From NCBI GenBank assembly GCA_029706075.1, contig JAINUG010000004.1, forward strand, positions 1,557,047 through 1,621,046: a stretch of 64,000 nucleotides of DNA. The letters are read 5' to 3'. This stretch comes from Aldrovandia affinis. Lineage: Eukaryota > Chordata > Actinopteri > Notacanthiformes > Halosauridae. The notes under the pieces are model-generated. The model was not told where the DNA came from, ran no database searches, and saw only the letters and a program-made list of their open reading frames with translations. Of this stretch, positions 10,936 to 21,797 are shown one piece after another (position 1 is the stretch's first letter; each line of letters begins with the position of its first letter). A program made the translations under genes and the position numbers.

Positions 10936-13826
10936 CCAAAAAAGTGCCATGTTACATATTACTGTAAATATTTGTATTAAACCAACATTTCAAGCATGGG
11001 ATGGGGCCTTCATTGCGCTAGCTGGTTAGTCGTCCCTGATACACAGGCTGCCAGCTGTAGGTATGAAAGCATGTTTATGATAATCATCTTTGAGTTTGGG
11101 AACTACTCCACTGGCTAGACAGTAAGGCAGTAACCCACCGGCCCTGGGGATCCACTGTGCATGGTCTTTGTTGTAGCAAATCACTTGGTCACATAAGGTT
11201 GTTGAAAACACGTGTAAAAGTTTTACCATAATTTTTCCCTGTTAAATTATTTTAACACAAAGCAGTTTTGGCTTGTTGCCATATGCTCTGTCGTTGAACT
11301 CCTCTTTTTATCTTCCACAAACGGTTTAGTTTCAATGACCAGGCATGCACACTTTCAAAAATTACACCCCCACGTATTTCACCTGCCAGCCTACGATCTG
11401 AATCAATTACAAAGGGTAACCTCTTTCTAATGGAAATGTGTCATATAGCACATTAGAGAAAATGAGAGCCTTAGTTGATCTGACTGATTTAAAGTCCCGG
11501 GACGTGCCATTGTGCCATTGTTCACGGCATGCATAGCTATTTCTGACATAATATGGCCTTAAGTGAGTAAATCATGCTTTAATAGAAATGAAAAGTGTCT
11601 AATTAAGAACAATTAACAGCTAGTTACAATTCAGGGATTGTAATTATGGTTGGAATGAAAACCAGCATACACAGGGCTGAGATTAGGAACTACTGCAGCA
11701 TGGTATTGACAAAATGATACATTCATTCAATAGTGGCAATAAATGTTCGTATTTTGTTATATATATTATGTTCTGTGTTATATGTTATATTATATACATG
11801 TTATTTAATAGGACATTAATAATAGGGGATAATTTAAGGGGACAGTATAAAAGTGTTGCCAAACTCCTTTCACTGTTATCTGTACTACTGCACATGGCCC
11901 TGGCACGATCATTCATATTTCTTCCTCTCATTTTCCTTTTTCACATCGGCGGGTAGGGGGGGCTGGCTTTTAGCAGAGGCCCTGAGGAGCATATGGACTG
12001 ACTAACACACCCCCAACTACATCACTACTACATGTATTTTGAGATGACAACATTCAACTGGAAGTAAGGAGTCTCCACTTCAGCCCATCTGTGCCTCACA
12101 CATATTTAACCTGCTTCGTTGGCCCACACGTCAGGACAGCTCCCCGACGCTCTTTAAATTCAATTATCGGCCCGGAGCAGGGAGCTGGAGTACGGCACGG
12201 CACGGACACCGAGCACAGCCCCAAGCCAGACCGGTCAAACGGACACCGGGCAGCGCGCTGAGCCGAACTTTCCAATTATTTTGTAGTCCTGTCTCCCCAT
12301 AGCTGTATCTTCTGCCAGCTGGTGGCCAGTGAGGGTTTGGCTCTGGTTCAATCTGGCTGCAAGCCTCATAACTTGAGGGACAACATGTTTTGATTTGATT
12401 TTTTTGCTGCAATATTATTTCCTCATTCAAGTCACATTGTATAAAATAGCATTTGCTTTCATGTATGCTTTCAAGGACAGTGACACGTTTGTTACATGTG
12501 CCTCTGATCTTAACCATATAATGGCAATGTGCCATTTACAGTAGTTCTGTATTTTCATAAGGAGAAGGTTTGCTTCTTTTCACCTAGCAAAAGATACACA
12601 ATGAAGCTCATTCTCAAAGTATCCTTTCAAATGGCAACATTCTGTACTGTACAATGCCCATAACATCAAGCAGAATTTTGAGGACAGAACAGTATCCTCA
12701 ACCATATCCAAATTCATGGTTTATAAAACAGTCTTCAAACAGTTACCCGGTCAATCTATGAAAATCCTCATCGTTCCAGGGATCTACATCCGAACAGTGA
12801 AATTCCCCTGGTTCCACGCAGCACGTTTTGTGTTCTGAGGTGTAAGTGTGTGACCCTAGGCAGGCATTCTGAGTACTTAAGTCACAGAAACAAGGGGACA
12901 AAGGTGCACCGTTTGTACCGTGTTGCACGATACCAGTGCTGTCATCCTCTAGGTTGGAGAATGAGAGAAGATTCTGCACTGTGCTGAGGAAAATGACTCT
13001 GCATTATAGCTCTTTGCTCGGACCTCGTGTCCCCGTCCTGCTGTCACTTGCTGATGAATGGATCGTCCTTTCATTTCAGCCTCTCATATTATTAAACATC
13101 ACCCACGCCCTGGCAGTCTCTGTGTAGAATCAGCGCGTTACAAGGGTCTCATCGGCTATCGCCGAGATTAAGCAATTATTTCAACAACAGAGTGTGATTT
13201 TTCAGTATAAAACTGTCATGTACACCCTTTAACGGCACTGAAAAATAATGTTAATACCGTCCTGGAATGTATTCCCTCCATGCCAGAAGCTATGAGTCTG
13301 CTCATTTATTAAGTGGAGGCTACACGGTTACTGTAGCCTTGAATTAATTCCTGATCCACCTCTGACTGGACTGTCATATTTCAAAACCTTGCACAAGAAA
13401 ATGAATGTAAGTATGCACAGAAGGTCACATTCAATATGAAGAAAAAAGAAAAAAGAAAAGAAAAACCGCTGTATGGATTCTATGGGATTATAAGAGTTTT
13501 CCTGTCATTAGACTGGGCTCCAGTCTATCAGTGTTATTTTAAGCATAGCCAGGGCTGAGCTTCAGGTGGGTGGAAACAATGAGAAAGAGAGAAAAAGACA
13601 AACAATTCCATAACCAACCCAAACTCTGAGGGCGGAATTCCAACTTGGCATGTAACATCATGCAATGGGCCATGGGTAAACATTGTAGTGATCGCCTAGG
13701 AAGACCCCCTTCAAAGTTAATGGACTTGTGCCACGTTTAAGGCTAGAGTGATAACCTATTTTTGATTATCAACAAATTGACCAAAAATTATAAATAACAA
13801 TCAATAAGAGGCGTATGTTTTTTGAC
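10936..13826. other. Intergenic stretch, candidate conserved blocks
   Basis: No exon is recognised. Bases about 12120-12330 (containing 'tttaaattcaattatcgg') and 12930-13150 are non-repetitive and GC-balanced, and could be conserved noncoding elements. The open frames here match no family I know. A purine-rich run occurs at 13438-13465. Confidence 0.4.
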
Positions 13827-14195
13827 GGCGGCGCGGTGGTGCAGTGGATAGCGCTGTCGCCTCACAGCAAGAAGGTCTTGGGTTCAAATCCAGGCCGGGG
13901 GCCTTTCTGTGCGGAGTTTGCATGTTCTCCCCGTGTCCGTGTGGGTTTCCTCCGGGTACTCCGGTTTCTTCCCACAGTCCAAAGACATGCACGTTAGGCT
14001 AATTGGAGAGTCTAAATTGGCCGTAGGTATGAGTGTGTGAGTGAATGGTGTGTGTGCCCTGCGATGGATTGGCGACCTGTCCAGGGTGTATTCCTGCCTC
14101 TTGCCCGGAACGCATGCTGGGATAGGCTCCAGCCCCCCCCCCCGCGACCCTGACCAGGAATAAGCGGCTTAGATAATGGATGGATGGATGGATGG
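13827..14195 (+). mobile_element. tRNA-headed fish SINE with (ATGG)n tail
   Basis: Begins 'ggcggcgcggtggtgcagtg' and contains the highly characteristic fish SINE body ('gtttgcatgttctccccgtg', 'cccacagtccaaagacatg', 'ctgggataggctccag'), ending in tggatgga repeats. Near-identical direct repeats flank it ('atgttttttgac' 13815-13826 and 'atgtttttgac' 14196-14206), giving a target-site duplication differing by one T. The body matches the copy at 59946-60310. A poly-C run of about 11 lies inside. Retroposed, with no product. Confidence 0.9.
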
Positions 14196-14206
14196 ATGTT
14201 TTTGAC

Positions 14207-14559
14207 TTTATTAAGTCAAACTCATCAGTGTGGGTGAGACATTACATTCCAATATGCAAACATTCCGGTTTTTTCATGAGATGGAGACAGCAAATTGTTT
14301 ATTTCCTGAGGGCTTAAACAATCATTCTTGCTTAGAAAAAAGTTGTGTAATTTTATGGCACTCAAGGATATGAATTCACTCAGAATTGATTTATTGATTG
14401 GAATTGTGTGAATAAATGTGTAGTTACAATGGAGAGGTAGTCCCTTCTTTGGACTACAGAAGCATAAAATCATATACATATTCTAACAAACTACTAGCAG
14501 GCCAAATAGTTAGCTTGATAGCTAACTGGCTAGCGCACTTGTCAATCTGGCTATCAATT
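14207..14559. other. Short unassigned interval
   Basis: AT-rich sequence between a SINE and a LINE. No gene or repeat is recognised. Confidence 0.4.
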
Positions 14560-16651
14560 CATTTTTTTTCATTAATTCATTCACATCTGTGATGACTTGA
14601 TGAGCTTCATCCAGCATTCCCTGTTAAGCATTGCATTGCGAAGAGACAATCCGCACAGTCCTGTCTCCATTTCGATGGACGATTTAAGGGTGATGTTAGG
14701 TCGACCCCTACGACGGGGAGAGTCTGGCGTCCAAAGAAGGACACGACTGGCTGGCTCATTGTGCCGAATGATATGTCCGGCTAGCCGAAGACGACGCTGT
14801 CTGATGACACTTGAGATGGAGGAGGGCACCGTAGAGGGCGGAGTTTGGAAGGTGGTCCTGCCAGGAAACATTCTGGACAGCACGCAACATCCGTGTGTAG
14901 GTACCATCGATGGACTTAGCGATCTTGCTGGTGAGGGCCCAAGACTCACACCCATAGAGGAGAATGGACTCCACGGATGTTTTAAAGATGTTCATTTTGG
15001 AGCTTTTGCGGATTGCAGATTGCCAAACATTCCTCAGTGAGTGGAGAGCAGACCAAGCTTGAGCCTTCCTACATTCAACATCGTGGGTCGAGGTTTGTGT
15101 AGGAGCCCAGGTATTTGAAGTCATCAACTTTGTCGATCTTACTGCTATCAAGCGCTATGATGTCGCCAGTGGTGGAGGGATTGAGGTGAATGTACTTAGT
15201 TTTCTTTGCATTAAGGGAGAGACCAATGGACTTGCAACAAGTTTCGACTTTGTGGAGGAGAGATTCTGCATCTCGAAAGGGTGTCAGCAAGCAGACTAAT
15301 GTCATCAGCATAGTCTAGGTCAGAGAGGTGTTGAGCAGGATATCTACTACTTCTACGCGAGTCAGAGTTAGACCGTCAGTGTCATTTATTGCTATCCGCA
15401 GGGCGTAGTCCAAAACTATGATGAATAGATAGGGGGCAAGTGGATCACCCTGGAGAACACCGGTGTTTATGAAAAATGGATCAGTTTCGCCTTCCGGAGT
15501 GAGAACGACTGCACTTGTATCCTCATACATGATTTTGATGGCATTTACAGTCTCCTCCGGGATTCCGTAAGCATTCAAAATTTTAAACATTGTGGGTCTG
15601 TTGATGGAATCGAATGCTTTGCGGGAAGTCAATGAAGATTATTGCAGCTTCTTTTTTGGTGATTTCGAATTTCCTCAATTATTCGTCTGAGAGCAAGGAT
15701 TTGTGAGGAGGTAGATCTCAGAGGCCGAAAACCATTTTGGTTGGGGCGAAGGACCTTTTCCAACTCTGGACGAATACGATTCAGCAAAAGACGGTTATAG
15801 ATTTTTGCAGCTGTTTGGGTTAGACTGATTCCCGATAGTTGTCTGGGATGGTCAGGTCACCTTTTTTTCGGAACTGGCACAATGCCGGAGATGCCCCATT
15901 CAGGCGGGCGATTTCCTTCAAGGTTGTATTACAGAAGTGTGTAAGACACTTCTTCAGTTTGGGAAGCCTCCAGACTTCGATAGGGATGCTGTCCATACCA
16001 GGGGCCTTGCCAAGTTTCATTTGCGCGATAGCCGTATTGACCTCGGCTTGAGAAAATTTGCGGTTGGAATATTAGAGTTGGTTTTAAAGATTGGGTCAAT
16101 TGTACCTTGAGCATTGGTATTATTATCGAATTCAGAAGGTTTTCAAAATGAGACTTCCATGAGGCCATTCGATCTTCACCTTGGATGAATACAGTGTTGG
16201 ACCGCTTACTGGAGAGCTGTTTAACTAATTTCCAGGCACCATGCAAGTTACTGGTGAATTCACGTTTGCCAAAAGCACTAAGTATGTTGTTGACTCTAAT
16301 GTCTTCTTGCTCATCATACACGGCTCTGAGGTTGGACTGAGTAGCAGGGAGATCATCGATTGTGGAAGCTAGCACATTGGTCCTAGCTAAGTTAACTGGG
16401 CTAGTGCAGGCAAGGTTGGGAGGCAGTTTAGTTTGAGGCGGAAGGATTGACTTCCCAATTTTCACACATGTAGCAACGAAGTTGCCATAGGACTGGACAT
16501 CGGTGTCCATAGAGAACCACTCATCTGAAATATGGTCCTCAATTGCAGATGCAAGATTTTGATCCGTAGTCATGGCGGCCCAATTTAACTTCAAGTGAGC
16601 AGATGGTTTTGCAGAACGAAGACTGAGCCTAACCTTAGCACAGACAATGCG
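14560..16651 (-). mobile_element. Non-LTR retrotransposon (LINE), 5'-truncated, antisense
   Basis: The minus strand encodes, in order, the end of the endonuclease domain (DHRIVCAKVRLSLR near 16620-16660), a linker (16594-16100), and reverse transcriptase with 'KAPGMDSIPIEVWR', 'RKAFDSINR' and 'GVLQGDPLAPYLF' (16020-15400). It continues with the thumb region and the C-terminal part 'LYGCESWALTS' ... 'RLRLAGHIIRHNE' ... 'RRRGRP' down to a stop near 14581. An A-rich 3' trailer follows at 14555-14580. It moves by target-primed reverse transcription. The frame is broken several times (near 16080, 15640, 15310, 15080), so it is dead. The 5' end is lost at a hairpin (16618-16690). The clade is uncertain; the C-terminus is unlike the L2 and CR1 elements elsewhere in this window. 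Confidence 0.85.
14581..16594 (-). pseudogene. LINE reverse transcriptase pseudogene
   Basis: The pieces read, from N to C: 16594-15929 (linker and start of RT), 16020-15820 (RT fingers), 15632-15315 (palm, 'GVLQGDPLAP'), 15311-15075 (thumb, 'LGLSLNAKKTKYIHL'-like) and 15151-14581 (C-terminal region ending 'LNRECWMKLIKSSQM'). The catalytic YADD-like box would fall at the broken junction near 15310, where 'YADDI' is disrupted by a frame change. The overall order is intact, so small indels rather than rearrangement inactivated it. Confidence 0.8.
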
Positions 16652-16690
16652 GTGGTCGCATTGTCTGTGCTAAGGTTAGGCTCAGTCTTC
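16618..16690. repeat. Perfect 34-bp inverted repeat, 5-base loop
   Basis: Arms 16618-16651 and 16657-16690 are exact reverse complements, separated by 'gtggt'. The left arm is the 5'-most LINE sequence; the right arm is its inverted copy. This is what a 5' inversion or fold-back priming at LINE insertion would leave. Confidence 0.95.
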
Positions 16691-16769
16691 TATCAATGAT
16701 GGAAGTTGGCTATCAATGATGGAAGTTGGCTATCAATGATGGAAGTTGGCTATCAATGATGGAAGTTAT
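16691..16769 (+). repeat. 20-bp tandem repeat, about 4 copies
   Basis: Unit 'tatcaatgatggaagttggc' repeats perfectly three times and a fourth copy diverges at its end. It starts directly after the hairpin that ends the LINE. Confidence 0.95.
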
Positions 16770-17756
16770 CGATGCAGTAATTATAGATTTTTTGATAAAT
16801 GTTCTCAGCCTTTGTGTTTTGTGAAAATTACTCTTCAGTAAAAAACAAACAATCTTTTGCCAAGCTGTACTACTGGACTGCACAATTGCATTGAAGGAGA
16901 TAATGGTACCGGTGATCTTGAGAGACGGGTTATCGAAAGCTGTTTGTGAAACTTGTTGATCACTTTTTGTCAGGGTGGTGAGCAGACCCATGAGCAGAGA
17001 CTGAGACCAAGAACAGGTGGTAGCTTTTATCCAAAATAAATCAAATGGCTTCCAAAGGCTAGATAACAAAAAGCACACAAAGACCAGAGGAATCGCCAGA
17101 GACTAGCAATAACCCAGCATGGACATACACAAAAAGACTAAAAACAAAAAAGCAGACGGGCAGAGTTCAAATAATGAGAACATAACCATTAAGCAATTAT
17201 ACAATGAGACAATCAGGGAATAATCACATGTAGAAACAGAGAGGGAACAATACAACATTCAGTTGGTTCTTTGGAGGCCCCTGGTTGAGGAAGCCGGAGG
17301 GGCAGACCTGACACTTTTGGAACAATATAACCAAAGGAAGTCCAATGTTGAACGAATCGGTGGTTTCAAAAATAAATTGATTGATAGAAAGGAATCAAAT
17401 GTTTTTCCTGAAATATTTACTTTTAGTTTTAAAACGCTGTATCCATGTTTCCATGCATCATTTATGGAATTTTTGTAACAAATTATGTCTAATTTATTCT
17501 ACTCTAAATGGGGAAGCACGAACAGTTAGTTCGAACAATGATATAGCAGTGTGTAATGTTAAAGCAGTTTGTAGTGTCATAGCAGTGTATAATGTTATAG
17601 GAGTGTGTACAGTTATAGCAGAGTTCTTTTAGTTTGATGAAAATTGTCATGTATTGCCTGATGAAAGGGGGAGCTACAGTGTGTTATTGTCTTATATAAT
17701 CTGTCACATATTCATAACTCAACAAACACATATCACATACATAAAAGTATTTTATT
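16770..17756. other. Unassigned interval, possible old repeat
   Basis: No gene is recognised. Bases about 17020-17300 are A-rich with 'aacaaaaagcacacaaag'-like phrases and resemble 58080-58260 in style; both may be relics of one dispersed element. The frame at 17078-16713 (minus) has no identifiable domain. Near 17535-17630 short phrases ('gtgtaatgtta', 'gtgtcatagcagtgtataatg') repeat imperfectly. Confidence 0.35.
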
Positions 17757-17976
17757 CTCTTAACATGGATTTTAAATTCTTGCCCTTACTGATCAACACA
17801 AAATACAATTTATTTGTAATTATATAAGAAAAGCTTTTTTATTTGCCATTATAGAGTATTTTGTGTTGATCAGTAGCAATAAATCCCAATGAAATCCATT
17901 TTGATTCCATGAAGTAAGAAAACAAAATGTGAAACATGCCAAAGGGGTGACTACTTTTTATACCCACTATATATAA
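17757..17976. mobile_element. Fold-back remnant of a Tc1-like 3' end
   Basis: 17788-17805 and 17856-17874 are inverted copies (actgatcaacacaaaata / tattttgtgttgatcagt). The right side continues as a typical fish Tc1 terminus ('caaaatgtgaaacatgcc', 'gactactttttataccca'). Probably a small non-autonomous derivative. No coding remains. Confidence 0.55.
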
Positions 17977-18404
17977 TTACGAGTGTTGTGCTCTTATTGC
18001 AACAATTTTTCACCACAGTTTTAGAAGAGAAATATATTTTATTTTCTTGAAAAAAAAAGAAAGGCCACTGTTATCAGTGAAATTGGGTATTTAAAAAGAA
18101 CACTGGTTATCAGGCAAATAATGAATTAGATTTATCCAAATAAATGTCTACCGGAATATGGAGATCGCTGTTTATTTATGGTAATGGCATGTGCTGTTCC
18201 GAATACAATTATTTACTCTTGTTGACAATGTTCCATGGTAAATTAAAAAGGTTATGAATTCAATTCCAGTCATATTAACAAAAGATACACCTTATTTTAT
18301 GGGTTATTTAAACTGGAACGTGAAGAGGACGAGGAATGAATCGGTTGTGGAAATCATCCAGATGTCATTTCACTGGTAGCGCAGATAAGAAGCTAATTAT
18401 CTTC
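17977..18404. other. Unassigned AT-rich interval
   Basis: No gene, no recognisable repeat. Confidence 0.4.
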
Positions 18405-18785
18405 CCACACACCCACATATACACACACATACCGACACACACATATGCATGGACACATGAACACTCATATACACACACACACACACACAATGGCATACAC
18501 TCACACACCCGTACATACATGGACACATGCAAACGCCACACACACACACGCGTAAACATGCGCACGCACGCAAACACACACATATGCATGGAGACATGCA
18601 CACACAGGCACACACACGCAAACACACATACATTTTGCATGGAGACATGCACACACACACACACACACCCGCAAACACACATACATATGCATAAAGACAT
18701 GCACACACACACAAACACGCATGCACGCAAACACATACATTTGCATGGAGACATGCACACATACACACACATAAATGCACACCCA
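18405..18785 (+). repeat. CA-rich microsatellite with higher-order repeats
   Basis: Long CA-dominated tract. Within it 'catggagacatgcacacac' recurs (near 18589, 18640 and 18745, with a variant near 18690), so the tract has a longer repeat on top of the CA pattern. Open frames in it arise from this periodicity and are not genes. Confidence 0.95.
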
Positions 18786-19330
18786 TGAAAATGTCAAATA
18801 ATGTTTATAGGCAGTTACTGTTCATCATTTAAAGTAATCATGCAGCTACCCAACAGCAACGTCTTATTCCTGACAGTGTCTAGTCTCCTCAGGTTTAGAA
18901 TATAGCTGCAATAATCATATTATATCTCCAGACATGTTTCTGGGATATGATTTATTTATCTTGATACTCATAGAGCTGGTGCAGATCAGACATGACTCTG
19001 TCTCAGTATGACTCTTCAGCTGAGAACTGGCTTCAGGTAGTGTGGTTCGTACCGGCTTTTCTCCTCTTCCTCCCTCAGTTGAATCATAACAACTTCAACC
19101 TTTCTTTTGGGAATGATAGTCCTGAAAATGTAAATGCAATACCTGCACATGGTAACTTGTAAGTTCTGGGATACTTATTTAGACGTGCTAACATTTCAGC
19201 TGAAAATATTTCAACAGAACATAACCAGCCCATGTTTGCCTATGCTATTGTTTGCCTATGATATTTTTATTGGGATTCACAGAAATAACTCCTAATTTTC
19301 TCAAAGACATAACATAGTGTAACTGATAAG
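18786..19330. other. Unassigned interval
   Basis: No gene or repeat is recognised. Confidence 0.4.
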
Positions 19331-19427
19331 TACTAGAACATTACAATGTAAACTAGAATTGTATTAATTATATACGTATATATGGTGTGGGAGACCATAG
19401 ATACGTTCATTATATTGCATATATAAT

Positions 19428-20090
19428 CCATCAAGCCTCTGCAACTAGTCCAGAATGCTGCCGCTCGCCTGGTGTTCAACCAGCCGAAGTTCACCCACGT
19501 CACCCCTCTACTCTCCTCTCTGCACTGGCTCCCCATCGCAGCACGCATCAGATTCAAGTCACTGGTGCTTGCTTTTCAAGCGGCCAGAGGTACTGCTCCC
19601 CCATACCTCCAGTCACTCATCACTCCCTATACCCCGCCCAGACCCCTCCGCTTCGCCTCCTCTGGCAAACTGACTGCCCCATCCCTCCGGGCGCCTGGCA
19701 GCCGCTCCTCGCGGTCTCGCCTCTTCTCTGTCCTGGTCCTCGCTGGTGGAACGACCTCCCGCAATCGGTCAGGACTGCGGAATCACTTCAATCTTCCGCA
19801 AGAGACTCAAAACCCACCTCTTCAGACTCCACTACCACTGAACACTGTCCATCTAGTCAATCTGTCACCACTGTTTACTTGTTCTACACTAAAAAAAAAA
19901 CACTAACCTTTTCTTTCCCAGTGTTACAGGTATGATACGCAGACGCCTGCAATGATGTCTATTGCTGTATTACTGCACTGATCTTGTGCGCTAACTATGA
20001 TTGTTCTTACCTTGTATTAATGCACATCTTGTAAGTTGCTCTGGATAAGAGCATCTGCTAAATGCTTAAAATGTAAATGTAAATGTATAT
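19428..20090 (+). mobile_element. L2-type LINE, 5'-truncated 3' end (copy A)
   Basis: The plus strand encodes the extreme C-terminus of an L2 ORF2, with 'LVQNAAARLVFNQPKF', 'THVTPLLSSLHWLPIAARIR' and 'GTAPPYLQSLITPYTPPRPL' at 19440-19650. After 19700 the frame shifts but the 'WWNDLP' homology continues. A 3'UTR follows, ending in the stem-loop 'ctctGGATAagagc' at 20040-20053 and an 'aaatgtaaatgtaaatg' tail. The GGATA loop is the hallmark recognised by UnaL2-type reverse transcriptase. Most of the element (EN and RT) is absent, as is usual for LINE insertions. Confidence 0.9.
19430..19906 (+). pseudogene. L2 ORF2 C-terminal fragment
   Basis: About 110 residues of the region after the reverse transcriptase domain are readable in one frame from 19472, then a frameshift near 19735. 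The motif HWLPIAARIRFK is typical of L2/CR1-like elements. Inactive. Confidence 0.8.
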
Positions 20091-20595
20091 ACCAAGTTTG
20101 CTGAAAAAGGAAGAAGTTATAGAAGCTGGCTGGCTAACTAGCAATATACATTTCTGGGGGCATTAGAAAACAATTTCCCTTTCCCAAAAACAAAGTTATT
20201 GCAGTCTTTTGATCTAAGCAAACGAGTCCTATTGTTTTAGCAAACTGCTGCGCAGGCTTTCTGATTGATTGTCTGGACATTCATTTCATAACTTGACAGA
20301 TCTGCAGATGAGCTGTCGCGTCCTTTGAATTTGGAATCCTGATCATATAAATGAGAAGAAGTTCTGGTGCTGAACTAACGTTGATTCTTGTTTTTGCAGC
20401 TTGCCTTTGGGAGAATTAATATGGACCTTTTTTTAGAAAGGATAAGTATTTACCCATGTGCATACAGTATATCATGAATACGGCCAATCACAATGGAGTA
20501 TTCATCCAATCTGTATATATATATATATATAAACTGTATATAAATACAATTCTAGTTTACATTGTAGTATTCTAGTAATTCCTAAGTATATTTTT

Positions 20596-21573
20596 TTAAA
20601 AGCATATATATATATATATAGTATATACTTGATCCGACATCCAGCCTGGATTCCTTCTGCATTAATGCATTAACAAGGCTGCCAAATTTAAGAAATCTGA
20701 CTTACTGATCAGAAATCAGGAAAAATACAAATGTTCATGCTCAGCTGAGGGGCATCAATAGCTCTCCCAGACAAAAGGTATTTTGTCAAAAGCTGCAATA
20801 GGAAACTTTATTAATCTTATCGATGTTATGTGACATTTTCTGTAGCACCACCTGGTGGCTGGGAGCATTTCTTTTATGTAGTGCTTTCTCTCACTCTCCC
20901 TCTCTCTCCCTCCCTTTCTCTCTCTCTCCATTGGCCTTTGCTAGCCCTACATATCTCTCCCACAGGGCAGTGGGAAATAGCTCGCCCCACTCAAAGATTG
21001 ATCTTATGAAATGTGCAGACAGGGGCTTTGGGTTCCTGAGTGGAAATGATAAAGAACGCAGGTCCACATCGCAGACTGACACCAAACAAAAAATGTCTGA
21101 AAGCTCAAATAAAACAGTTGGAAGCAGAGTTCTTTTTTTCTGGCAGCCACAGGGAGCCAGTAAAGGGAAGGAAAGAAGAGAGGCGACAGGCAGAGTGGCG
21201 GAGGCTTGTGTAGCACGAGTCGACACAGTTAACGGAATGACCTATTCCATTAAAATTAAATTTTAATTTTTCAATTTCAGTGTGACCTAATATTTTGGGA
21301 GAAGGAAAAGAAATAAAAAAATGGGTTTGGGGTTATTCATATGCCACAGTGAAATGTGATTCTGCAAAATGTTCCTTAAAAGTGCAAGAGGTTTATAAAA
21401 CAAATATCTTCTGCTGACATTAAACGCTGCATTACTCAAACACTGCAGCCACAGCTTTCCCCCCCAGTGGAAGCTTAACTGCCTTTTATTAATTCATAAC
21501 TCTCTTTCAGAGGGAGGTGGGGACAAAAAAATAACAGTTCTCAATTTCCCCTTACTCAATACAAAAAGTGACA
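20596..21573. other. Unassigned interval with CT-rich run
   Basis: A pyrimidine-rich run occupies 20884-20931. The 147-residue frame at 20823-21266 shows no domain and partly encodes that run, so I do not call a gene. AT dinucleotides lie at 20603-20622. Confidence 0.4.
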
Positions 21574-21797
21574 TGTTGTAAGGTTTGGGTTAGGGTTGTA
21601 AGGGTTGTGATAGGGTTCATGGTGTAAGGGTTGGGTTTGGGTTAGGGTTGTAAGGGTTGGGCTTGGGTTAGGGTTAGGGTTACTGTTGTAAGGGTTGGGA
21701 TAGGGTTAATGGTGTAAGGGTTGGGCTTGGGTTAGGGTTGTAATGGTTGGGTTTGGGTTAGTGTTGTAATGGTTGGGTTTGGGTTAGGGTTAGGGTT
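21574..21797 (+). repeat. Telomere-like GGGTTA/GGTTGTAA array (left part)
   Basis: Irregular repeats of gggttaggg, ggttgggtttgggttaggg and gttgtaaggg. Some perfect (TTAGGG) pairs are present (near 21667 and 21785), but most units are variants of a 20-25 bp unit. The array is cut by a LINE and resumes at 23909. Confidence 0.9.

Larger units (their letters stand above)
19331..20577. mobile_element. Fold-back element containing an L2 end
   Basis: 19331-19373 and 20539-20577 are inverted copies sharing 'caatgtaaactagaattgta' and its complement, with a variable base at 'tactagaacatt' / 'aatgt..tctagta'. An L2 3' end (19428-20090) and about 450 bp of unassigned sequence lie between them. It may be a DNA element that captured the LINE, or a rearrangement. 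Confidence 0.5.

Noticed and set aside
12164-12535. 123-codon minus-strand frame
   Set aside because: No domain recognised; it overlaps a block with noncoding-element texture.
18336-18797. His/Thr-rich and Cys/Val-rich open frames
   Set aside because: Translation of CA/GT repeats; the same applies to 26747-27492 and 36521-36931.
20823-21266. 147-codon open frame
   Set aside because: The first third is encoded by a CT-rich run and the rest has no domain.
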